Positions 1 to 5,829 of a stretch of 5,829 bases of DNA are shown here, one piece after another. The notes beneath the pieces are model-generated. The model saw only the letters and a list, made by a program, of their open reading frames with translations. It had not been told where the DNA came from and did no database searches. Each line of letters starts with the position of its first letter. The first letter of the stretch is position 1. The stretch spans positions 9,073-14,901 of the forward strand of contig NZAX01000056.1 in NCBI GenBank assembly GCA_002687665.1, read 5' to 3'. The stretch is from Flavobacteriaceae bacterium (GTDB lineage Bacteria; Bacteroidota; Bacteroidia; Flavobacteriales; Flavobacteriaceae). The translations under genes were made by a program, and so were the position numbers.

Positions 1-1119
1 ACAGGATTGACTCCTGCCAAACATGAATATCAAAAAGACAGAGAAAATTGGACCAAGGCTTTCAGAAAACAATTGACAATTCCCAAAATACTTAAAATGG
101 CAGATCCCAATTATGTAACCGCACACTTTGGAAAGTGGGATGCAAGATATGACAATTTTACCCCCGAGGAAATGGGATACGATTACAGTGATGGGCTCAC
201 CAGCAACAATACTGGAGGAGGAAAAAACACGATCAATAAGAACGGTCTAGATTCCCCCTTTAAAATGGGTGAAGCTTGGCCAAAACCCTATGATGACCCC
301 AAACTGATTTTTTCTCTCACCCAAAGATCGAATGATTTCATAGAGGAGCAAACCAATAAAAACAAACCCTTTTTCATTCAAATCTCCCATTATGCTGTCC
401 ATTTAGCGATTACTTACAGTCAAAAAAAATTCAAAAAGTATAGTATGCTAGATAAAGGAAAAAAACATTTTGTTCCTGAGTTTGCCGCTATGACTGAGGA
501 CATGGATAAGGGAATTGGAATGATACTCGATAAGGTTGAATCACTTGGAATAGCAGAGAACACTTATATTATTTTTTTATCAGATAATGGAGGAAGAACT
601 TCAATCCCAATTGGGCCTGAGCAGCAAGTAGCGAGAAACTTTCCTCTTAGAGGAGGGAAGGGTTCAATGTATGAGGGAGGACTTAGGGTTCCATTTATAT
701 TTTCAGGGCCTGGAGTATCCCAAAATACGCATACAGATGTTCCTGTAACCGGTCTGGATATACTGCCTACTTTAGCCAGATTGGCAGGTTATGAAGATCC
801 ATTGCCTCGTATTCTCGATGGAGGTAATCTGCAATCGATCATCCACAATGGTGGATTTGGAACAGTCGAGCGTAACAGCCCATTTCTGATCTTCCACCAA
901 GCGGCAAACAGAAAACCCATCTCTGCTATTCGATGGGGAAATTATAAACTTGTTAAAGACTGGCGCTATAACAAATTTGAACTTTTTGACCTTTCCAAAG
1001 ACATTGAAGAAAAAAATGATCTTTCTCTAGAAATGCCTGAATTGGTGGAGAAATTAAATGATGCTTTGACCCGTTTTTTGGATGAAGCCAATGCCGAAAC
1101 TAAACAAACAGAAACTTAA
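1..1119 (+). CDS. Type I (formylglycine-dependent) sulfatase, 5'-truncated by window edge
   Basis: This gene encodes the C-terminal 372 residues of an alkaline-phosphatase-fold sulfatase; the frame is open from base 1. Such enzymes hydrolyse sulfate esters, in Bacteroidota usually on sulfated glycans in the periplasm or outside the cell. The window opens on T-G-L-T-P, which matches the TGxxP stretch that follows the C-x-P/A-x-R formylglycine motif, so that motif and any signal peptide lie just upstream. Numbering from the first codon, visible active-site segments are HFGKWD (42-47), SHYAVH (129-134), SDNGG (194-198, Asp/Asn metal ligands) and LRGGKGSMYEGGLRVP (216-231, Lys220). A C-terminal subdomain follows, with YKLVKD and FELFDL. 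The usual GKWH is GKWD here, so one sulfate-site His is Asp47. It ends in TAA, 15 bases before the next gene. The family is secure; sulfated substrate and subfamily are not resolved. Confidence 0.93.
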   Translation, partial: TGLTPAKHEYQKDRENWTKAFRKQLTIPKILKMADPNYVTAHFGKWDARYDNFTPEEMGYDYSDGLTSNNTGGGKNTINKNGLDSPFKMGEAWPKPYDDPKLIFSLTQRSNDFIEEQTNKNKPFFIQISHYAVHLAITYSQKKFKKYSMLDKGKKHFVPEFAAMTEDMDKGIGMILDKVESLGIAENTYIIFLSDNGGRTSIPIGPEQQVARNFPLRGGKGSMYEGGLRVPFIFSGPGVSQNTHTDVPVTGLDILPTLARLAGYEDPLPRILDGGNLQSIIHNGGFGTVERNSPFLIFHQAANRKPISAIRWGNYKLVKDWRYNKFELFDLSKDIEEKNDLSLEMPELVEKLNDALTRFLDEANAETKQTET

Positions 1120-1134
1120 ATACAACTTTTACTT

Positions 1135-1218
1135 ATGAACCATTCGAGAAGAAAATTTATAAAGCGATCCGGAATAGCACTGCCAATGCTTATCTCGCCA
1201 AATCTTATTTCTTGTTCA
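1135..1218 (+). other. Twin-arginine signal peptide with lipobox (enolase-superfamily protein)
   Basis: Residues 1-28 of the protein starting at 1135 contain S-R-R-K-F-I-K (4-10), a close match to the SRRxFLK Tat consensus. A weakly hydrophobic stretch (IALPMLI) follows, then L-I-S-C at 24-27 with Ser-Ser-Phe after the Cys. This predicts Tat export and lipidation at Cys27. The motif is read directly; actual export and lipidation are inferred. Confidence 0.75.
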
Positions 1219-2352
1219 TCTTTTACGTCCACTAAGGAAGTAAAGATTGATGAGATCAATTTATTCTTAATCAACGTAACCAAGGAGCGAAATTTCAGTT
1301 ATGGTGTATGGAAGAACAGACAGCACATCATGATCAATATAAAAGGGGGAAATCACATTGGCTGGGGAGAGACAAAAGTTTCCAGCAATCAGCCTGATTT
1401 TGATATGTCTGCCTGGTCTGGGCAGTTTAAAAAACTAAAAGGGATGATGCTGGGGGAAGCCATTGAAGAGGTTAGAAACCAATTTCTAGCGGGTAATTGG
1501 AAGCCCATAGTCACAGAAGGTTTATTGATGACCCTTTATGATCTAATGGGTAAGATTGAAAATAAACCCACAGTCAAAATATGGGGTTTAACGGGAGAAG
1601 CTCCTGTGCCCGGGATTTTCTGTATTTTGGAAAAGGAGGAAACAATGGTGGTCAAACAAGCACAGATCGCTGTAGATCAAAACATGCATCGTTATGTCAA
1701 AATCAAAATGTTTGGGGATTTTGAATTGGATAAAAAGAATATCAGTGCCTTGCGAAAATTTTTAGGGCCGGATTCTTTTATCGTGGGAGACCCTAACCAA
1801 GGCTACAAGCATGTCAAGGACTTACAGAAATTATCAGAAATCATGATTGCCCTCAACGAGGCCGGGATGGATGCGGTAGAAGACCCCTCCAATCTGAGTA
1901 AAGAAGATTTGATCTATTTACAAGCTAATGTCGGTAAATTGTCAATTATACCCGATAAAATCATGCGACCTGCTTCCAAAAGTATCAACTATTTCGATGA
2001 TCGCATGGGGAATTATTTCAATCTTCATCCGAATTGTATGGGGACTTTTACTGAGATCAATGAAATTTCTAAGGTAATAAGGGCTTCCAATAAAGGAATA
2101 ATGATTGGAGACTCCAGTCTGATTGGTGCAGCTTGTACATTTTGGCAACAAATAGCCGTTGGTAACCAAGCCTCATGGGTAGAAGCTATGGAAAAACCAC
2201 AGGAACAAGATTCTTTCTTAAAATGTATTGAACAAAAAGCAACTTCCCTTAATGAGGAAGGCAAGGTAGAGGTGGATTTTAAACCGGGTTTTGGGCTAAA
2301 AGTCAATGAAAAAAAATTAATTTCACTTGCTGACGCATATCTAAAAATTTAA
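1135..2352 (+). CDS. Enolase-superfamily (mandelate racemase/muconate lactonizing type) protein, Tat-exported lipoprotein
   Basis: The 405-residue protein belongs to the enolase superfamily, whose members abstract the proton alpha to a carboxylate using a divalent metal (racemases, epimerases, cycloisomerases, acid-sugar dehydratases). Residues 4-10 (SRRKFIK) form a twin-arginine motif and L-I-S-C at 24-27 a lipobox, predicting a folded, lipid-anchored envelope protein. An N-terminal capping domain covers about 36-150 (YDLMGK near 135-140), then the barrel. The barrel has K-I-K at 189-191 (second-strand base), metal ligands Asp219 (GDPNQGY), Glu249 (VEDP) and Asp274 (PDK), and a C-terminal PGFGLKV returning to the cap. 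The sixth-strand position, normally Lys in muconate-lactonizing or Asp in mandelate racemase types, appears to be His298. The ATG is chosen because it precedes the Tat motif directly; there is no Shine-Dalgarno. It sits in a tight operon with a sulfatase and a GH92 protein. The reaction and substrate cannot be assigned; a carboxylated sugar is a guess from context. Confidence 0.87.
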   Translation: MNHSRRKFIKRSGIALPMLISPNLISCSSFTSTKEVKIDEINLFLINVTKERNFSYGVWKNRQHIMINIKGGNHIGWGETKVSSNQPDFDMSAWSGQFKKLKGMMLGEAIEEVRNQFLAGNWKPIVTEGLLMTLYDLMGKIENKPTVKIWGLTGEAPVPGIFCILEKEETMVVKQAQIAVDQNMHRYVKIKMFGDFELDKKNISALRKFLGPDSFIVGDPNQGYKHVKDLQKLSEIMIALNEAGMDAVEDPSNLSKEDLIYLQANVGKLSIIPDKIMRPASKSINYFDDRMGNYFNLHPNCMGTFTEINEISKVIRASNKGIMIGDSSLIGAACTFWQQIAVGNQASWVEAMEKPQEQDSFLKCIEQKATSLNEEGKVEVDFKPGFGLKVNEKKLISLADAYLKI

Positions 2353-2353
2353 A

Positions 2354-2404
2354 ATGAAAAAACTACAACTTCTTATTCTATTTGTGGGAACATTGGTTTA
2401 CGGC
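2354..2404 (+). other. Sec signal peptide of GH92 protein
   Basis: Residues 1-17 have two N-terminal lysines, the hydrophobic core LQLLILFVGTLV and a small residue before Gln18. This is the common Bacteroidota pattern of cleavage ahead of Gln. No lipobox Cys is present, so the mature enzyme is expected to be soluble in the periplasm or exported further. Confidence 0.8.
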
Positions 2405-4726
2405 CAACGCCCTGTTGATCTAGTCAATCCACTTGTCGACTCTGCCAATTCCAGATGGTTCTTTTTTTCGTCCGCTACCCGTCCATTTGGAATGGTCAAT
2501 TTAAGCCCCGACATGGGAACCGCCGGTGCCTGGGAATCGGGTTATCGCTATAACCAAAAAACAATTAATTTTTTCAGTCATATTCACGCTTGGCAATTGT
2601 CTGGTATCCCCGTTCTACCGACTACCGGCGAAATTAAAGCCCATAGAGGACCCAAAGCCTATGGTTCTGCTTATTCTCACGACAGAGAAACAGTAGAAGC
2701 AGGTTATCATGCCGTTGTTTTGGACGATTACAACATCAAAGCTGAATTGACCTCAACAGTGCGTGTAGGCTTTCACCGCTATACTTTTCCCCAATCCGAT
2801 CAAAGTGCTATTATACTTGATTTATCCACCCAATTGGGGCCCAGTGGTACAGCAAGTGGGTTTGTAAAAAAAGTATCCAATAAAAAACTACAAGGTTATG
2901 CTGTTATGGAAAAAACAGTCAGGAGACCCAAAGACACCAAAGTCTTTTTCAGCCTTCATTTTGATCGGCCTTTTGAAGATTTGTATGCCTTTCAGGATCA
3001 AAAGTTATTAGGGAAAGTAAAAAAATTTGAAGGGAAGAATGGAGGCGTATATCCGCTTTTTAAGACCAAAGAAGGAGATCAAATCATGATGAAAGTTGGT
3101 ATCTCATATGTAAGTATGGAACAAGCCGAACTCAATCTCCAAACGGAATTAAAGCATTGGGATTTTGACGCTGTGGTTCGAGATTCAAAAAATCAATGGA
3201 ATGATTACCTCAGTAGAATTGAAATCAAAGGAAACACCAAGGACCAACAAATCCGATTTTACACCGATCTATGGCATGCATTACAAGGTCGAAGGATCAT
3301 CAGTGATGTCAATGGAAAATACAGTGACATGACCGGAGATAAACAACGAATTGGTCAAATTCCCTTAGATCAAAACGGTAAGCCCAAATTCAACCACTAT
3401 AATTCCGACTCTTTTTGGGGTGCACAATGGACCCTTAATACCCTTTGGCATCTAGTATATCCTCGGATCAGTGAGGAATTTATCAATTCCATGTTGATGA
3501 TGTACGATGATGGAGGTTTGATCCCCAGAGGCCCCTCGGGAGGAAATTATACCTATGTCATGACCGGAGCTTCCACTACTCCGTTTATTGTAAGTGCTTA
3601 CATGAAAGGTATCAGAGGTTTTGATATCGAAAAAGCATACGAAGGAATGCTTAAGAATGCATTACCCGGTGGGATAATGAGTAAAGTAGGTTACGAACAT
3701 AATACCAATAAAGGGGGTGGAATAGAATATTATATCGATAGGGGCTATGTACCGTTTCCACTCTATGATAAACAATATGGTTATCACCAATGTGGTCCTG
3801 GAGTAACTATAGAATACGCCTATCAGGACTGGACTTTGGCCCAAATGGCAAAAGCTCTAAACAAAATGAGTGACCATAAAATGCTCCAAAAAAGAGCCTC
3901 AAACTACCGAAATATTTATGATTCATCTTCAGGGTGGATGCGGGCAAGGACATTAGATGGTAATTGGATCGAACCATTTGATCCCTTGGTATACGAGAAT
4001 GATTATAAAGATCCTTTAGGCTCCGGTTTTGTGGAAGCCACTGCTGCTGCTGCAACCTGGTTTGTCCCTCATGACTTGGCCGGACTGGCGGATCTTATGG
4101 GGGGAAGGGAAATTGCCGCAAGGCGATTAAATCAATCTTTTTTGATCGCAAAACAGCACGGGTTTGTTACCCACAACCACAGGGGAGATAGATATGTAGC
4201 CAGCTATCGCAGAAGAGCATTTATCAATTATGGAAATCAACCATCTATGCAAACCGGATATATTTTTAATTATTTTGGTCAACCTTGGCTCACACAAAAA
4301 TGGATAAGAGAGGTGATACAATATGTTTACAGTGATAATGACCCTCAACACGGATACAGCGGTGATGAGGATCAAGGCTTGATGGGGGCACTTTCAGTGT
4401 TGATGAAAATAGGGCTTTTTGAGATGAAAGGTGGAGCAGACATAGACCCTTCTTATGACCTATCCAGTCCCGTATTCGATAAGATAATTATCCATTTGGA
4501 TAAAGATTATTACTCCGGAGACCACTTTACCATTAAGGTCAAAGAAAACAGCACCAAAAATAAGTATATTCAAAGTGTAAAACTCAATGGAAGCACCCTC
4601 AATAAATCTTGGTTTCATCACAAGGATTTGGTCAAAGGTGGTACCTTGGAGTATGTTTTAGGGGAGGAGCCCAATTATGATTGGGCAACGGCTGAGGAAT
4701 TACTTCCTGCCAGTATGTCTGACTGA
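2354..4726 (+). CDS. GH92-family glycoside hydrolase (alpha-mannosidase family), divergent, secreted
   Basis: A complete 790-residue GH92 protein, a normal length for the family. GH92 enzymes are calcium-dependent inverting exo-alpha-mannosidases acting in the periplasm or at the cell surface. A signal peptide covers residues 1-17 (cleavage likely VYG|Q). The N-terminal beta-sandwich (about 20-290) has VNPLV, RPFGMVNLSPD (43-53), GYRY and FSHIH (74-78). The alpha-helical catalytic domain (about 300-700) has TIEYAYQDW (485-493; Glu487 is the candidate general acid), WFVPHDLAGL (569-578), YIFNYFGQPW (636-645) and GDEDQG (670-675; Asp671/Asp673 are candidate base residues). Departures from the common family pattern are WGAQW (355-359) where W-D-x-x-R is usual, YGNQP (626-630) where HGNEP is usual, and no glycine-rich GTGG segment near residue 30. 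The ATG lies one base after the preceding stop, implying coupled translation. Family assignment is strong; mannose specificity and linkage are uncertain given these changes. Confidence 0.88.
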   Translation: MKKLQLLILFVGTLVYGQRPVDLVNPLVDSANSRWFFFSSATRPFGMVNLSPDMGTAGAWESGYRYNQKTINFFSHIHAWQLSGIPVLPTTGEIKAHRGPKAYGSAYSHDRETVEAGYHAVVLDDYNIKAELTSTVRVGFHRYTFPQSDQSAIILDLSTQLGPSGTASGFVKKVSNKKLQGYAVMEKTVRRPKDTKVFFSLHFDRPFEDLYAFQDQKLLGKVKKFEGKNGGVYPLFKTKEGDQIMMKVGISYVSMEQAELNLQTELKHWDFDAVVRDSKNQWNDYLSRIEIKGNTKDQQIRFYTDLWHALQGRRIISDVNGKYSDMTGDKQRIGQIPLDQNGKPKFNHYNSDSFWGAQWTLNTLWHLVYPRISEEFINSMLMMYDDGGLIPRGPSGGNYTYVMTGASTTPFIVSAYMKGIRGFDIEKAYEGMLKNALPGGIMSKVGYEHNTNKGGGIEYYIDRGYVPFPLYDKQYGYHQCGPGVTIEYAYQDWTLAQMAKALNKMSDHKMLQKRASNYRNIYDSSSGWMRARTLDGNWIEPFDPLVYENDYKDPLGSGFVEATAAAATWFVPHDLAGLADLMGGREIAARRLNQSFLIAKQHGFVTHNHRGDRYVASYRRRAFINYGNQPSMQTGYIFNYFGQPWLTQKWIREVIQYVYSDNDPQHGYSGDEDQGLMGALSVLMKIGLFEMKGGADIDPSYDLSSPVFDKIIIHLDKDYYSGDHFTIKVKENSTKNKYIQSVKLNGSTLNKSWFHHKDLVKGGTLEYVLGEEPNYDWATAEELLPASMSD

Positions 4727-4729
4727 TAA
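4724..4729 (+). other. Tandem in-frame stop codons TGA-TAA ending the GH92 gene
   Basis: The GH92 frame ends in TGA at 4724-4726, followed at once by in-frame TAA. A readthrough product is therefore very unlikely, and the residues PASMSD are the true C-terminus. The 13-base A/T-rich gap that follows leads to the GTG start of the next gene. Confidence 0.9.
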
Positions 4730-4739
4730 AATAAATTAC

Positions 4740-5762
4740 GTGAAAAAAAAGGTTGGATTTGGGATCATAGGAACGGGGAATATTGCAAAATTTCATGCCG
4801 ACTGTATTGAAAAAATACCCAATGCCATTCTATTTGGGGTGCTTAGCAAATCCCAATCCAGAGCCAATCAAGTGGCAAAGAATTACAAATGTCCTGTTTT
4901 TTGGGAAATGGAAAAATTACTTTCTCATCCCGAGATTGATGTCATTTGTGTTTGTAACGAAAGTGGTTTACACGGAACTACCATTTCCAAAATTGCAAAG
5001 GCAGGAAAACATATTCTTTGTGAAAAACCCTTGGAAACGACTGTGGAAAAAATCGAACAGATAGAAATGGTGGTAAAATCCTTTGGAGTGCTACTGGGGT
5101 GTGTATTTCAAAATCGTGAAAATCCGGAGTACAAAAAACTCAAAACATATGTTGAAACGGGCAGTTTAGGCAAAATTTTGTTATGCCAAACCAGCATTAA
5201 CTGGTATCGTCCCCCGATTTATTACGAAGGTTCGTGGCGAGGAACAAAGGCTTTGGATGGAGGTGCTGCCTTAATCAATCAAGGTATTCATACTATTGAT
5301 TTAATGCTCAACCTGATGGGTGAGGTAAGTGTGATCAGTGGATTTATCGATACTTTGAATCACCGGATCGAAGGAGAAGATGTGGCAGTAGCTGCCCTAA
5401 GGTTCAAGAATGGTGCGTTGGGAACGATCTCCGGAGGCACGGCACTATTTCCTGGTGAGCCTGAATCAATCTCCATTTATGGTACTTTAGGCAATATTGT
5501 TTTTAGGGGTGGGAAAATTATTTCCTCTTCTGTTAAGACCATCGATCAAGCTTTAAACCTGTCTGATGATAATCCCGGTTCCGGTGCTTCGGATCCAATG
5601 GCCATTACCGATCAATTTCATATCGCTGCCATACAGGATATGATAGATGCGATAAGCCACAGCCATACTCCTAAGGTGAATATTGACGAAGCCAAAAAGT
5701 CCGTGGCTCTTATCAATGCCATTTATAAATCTGCGGGAAATAAAATAGAACTAAAAATATAA
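4740..5762 (+). CDS. Gfo/Idh/MocA-family NAD(P)-dependent oxidoreductase
   Basis: A 340-residue oxidoreductase of typical family length, without a signal peptide and so probably cytoplasmic. Members use NAD(P) to oxidise or reduce sugars, inositols or nucleotide sugars. The N-terminal Rossmann fold has GIIGTGNIA (8-16). CEKP at 94-97 contributes the conserved Lys96. The C-terminal alpha/beta substrate domain has NWYRPP (154-159), SWRGT (165-169) and DGGAALINQGIHTID (173-187), with Asn180, His184 and Asp187 at the usual active-site region; Asn at 180 is a known family variant of the more common Asp. The start chosen is GTG at 4740 because it places MKKKVGFGIIG directly before the fold. An in-frame ATG at 4677 would add 21 residues (MIGQRLRNYF...) unlike the family and overlap the GH92 gene by 50 bases. 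It is likely translated with the upstream gene. The substrate is unknown; a sugar released by the upstream hydrolases is inferred from context. Confidence 0.9.
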   Translation: MKKKVGFGIIGTGNIAKFHADCIEKIPNAILFGVLSKSQSRANQVAKNYKCPVFWEMEKLLSHPEIDVICVCNESGLHGTTISKIAKAGKHILCEKPLETTVEKIEQIEMVVKSFGVLLGCVFQNRENPEYKKLKTYVETGSLGKILLCQTSINWYRPPIYYEGSWRGTKALDGGAALINQGIHTIDLMLNLMGEVSVISGFIDTLNHRIEGEDVAVAALRFKNGALGTISGGTALFPGEPESISIYGTLGNIVFRGGKIISSSVKTIDQALNLSDDNPGSGASDPMAITDQFHIAAIQDMIDAISHSHTPKVNIDEAKKSVALINAIYKSAGNKIELKI

Positions 5763-5770
5763 ATCAAGGA

Positions 5771-5829
5771 ATGAGAAATTTTTATCACATATCTGCTTTA
5801 ATCATCGTATTCATTTGCTCAATGCTGAT
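5771..5829 (+). CDS. Start of a further gene with signal peptide-like N-terminus (3'-truncated by window edge)
   Basis: An open frame starts at ATG 5771, eight bases after the TAA of the oxidoreductase gene, and runs off the window after 19 codons. It reads MRNFYHISALIIVFICSML: a short basic start, then a hydrophobic core, as in an exported protein. V-F-I-C-S is a weak lipobox-like string around Cys16. AAGGA at 5766-5770 abuts the ATG with no spacing, too close for a normal Shine-Dalgarno. The position continues the operon. The product cannot be identified from so few residues. Confidence 0.6.
   Translation, partial: MRNFYHISALIIVFICSML

Larger units (their letters stand above)
1..5829 (+). 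other. Probable polycistronic glycan-utilization operon segment
   Basis: Five same-strand genes are separated by 15, 1, 13 and 8 bases. None of the gaps can hold a promoter with the Bacteroidota -33/-7 spacing or a hairpin terminator. The gene classes (sulfatase, exported enolase-superfamily enzyme, GH92 hydrolase, Gfo/Idh/MocA oxidoreductase, another probable exported protein) fit catabolism of a sulfated, possibly mannose-containing glycan. Both ends of the operon lie outside the window, so transporter, SusC/D and regulator genes cannot be judged absent. Confidence 0.7.

Noticed and set aside
1117..1134. Promoter or terminator between the sulfatase and the enolase-type gene
   Set aside because: The gap is 15 bases, A/T-rich, and contains neither an inverted repeat with a U-tract nor a TTTG/TAnnTTTG promoter pair.
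1942..2306. Minus-strand open frames inside the enolase-superfamily gene (1942-2169 and 2025-2306)
   Set aside because: Both lie antisense to a well-supported gene, show no recognisable domain and have low-complexity, Cys/Ser-rich translations typical of shadow frames.
3662..4375. Three minus-strand open frames inside the GH92 gene
   Set aside because: They are antisense to clearly conserved GH92 catalytic motifs, and their translations show no family features.
4677..4739. Upstream in-frame ATG at 4677 as start of the oxidoreductase
   Set aside because: It would add 21 residues with no similarity to the family N-terminus and overlap the GH92 gene by 50 bases. GTG at 4740 places the Rossmann motif at the usual distance from the start.
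4743..4751. A-AAA-AAG type slippery sequence as programmed frameshift
   Set aside because: It lies directly after the start codon, with no downstream alternative frame of any length and no evident stimulatory structure. It is better explained as an N-terminal poly-lysine run.
4783..5064. Plus-strand 93-residue open frame inside the oxidoreductase gene
   Set aside because: It overlaps the Rossmann domain of the oxidoreductase in another frame and has no recognisable features.
5766..5773. AAGGA as a Shine-Dalgarno for the last gene
   Set aside because: It abuts the ATG with no spacer, whereas functional sites sit about 5-9 bases upstream. The other genes here also lack such sites.
1..5829. 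CRISPR array, tRNA/rRNA, insertion sequence or phage feature
   Set aside because: No direct-repeat array, RNA gene, terminal inverted repeat or transposase-like frame was seen on reading both strands. Nearly every base is in a well-supported gene.

Overview
The window is a compact run of genes on the + strand, from an AT-rich genome (GC judged by eye at roughly 40%). It most likely comes from a Bacteroidota bacterium, plausibly a marine or polysaccharide-degrading flavobacterium or cytophagal relative. The clues are the gene content (sulfatase plus GH92-type glycosidase), the lack of Shine-Dalgarno sites with A/T-rich stretches before starts, a Tat/lipoprotein-type N-terminus on a metabolic enzyme, and signal peptides of the MKKLxLLIL...YGQ style. 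Genus cannot be fixed from the sequence.

Layout: (1) 1-1119, the C-terminal 372 residues of a type I (formylglycine) sulfatase whose start and catalytic Cys motif lie upstream of the window. (2) 1135-2352, an enolase-superfamily (mandelate racemase/muconate lactonizing enzyme type) protein with a twin-arginine signal and lipobox. (3) 2354-4726, a complete secreted GH92-family protein, the alpha-mannosidase family, divergent at several usually conserved places. (4) 4740-5762, a cytoplasmic Gfo/Idh/MocA NAD(P)-dependent oxidoreductase, probably started by GTG. (5) 5771 to the end, the first 19 codons of a further gene that opens with a signal peptide-like segment. Gaps are 15, 1, 13 and 8 bases, so there is no room for internal terminators or ordinary promoters and the genes are almost certainly co-transcribed. 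No gene-free stretch exceeds 15 bases.

Working model (inference): this is part of a polysaccharide-utilization-type operon. The sulfatase would remove sulfate esters from a sulfated glycan, the GH92 protein would release alpha-linked mannose or a related sugar, the exported enolase-superfamily protein would act on a carboxylate-bearing sugar or other acid in the periplasm, and the Gfo/Idh/MocA enzyme would oxidise or reduce a sugar product in the cytoplasm. No SusC/SusD pair, transporter or regulator is visible. The most unusual points are the envelope-targeted enolase-superfamily enzyme with His where this superfamily normally has Lys or Asp on the sixth barrel strand, and GH92 and sulfatase active-site segments that depart from the textbook motifs. 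These suggest an uncommon substrate rather than decay, because all complete reading frames are intact and the metal or acid/base core residues are otherwise kept.
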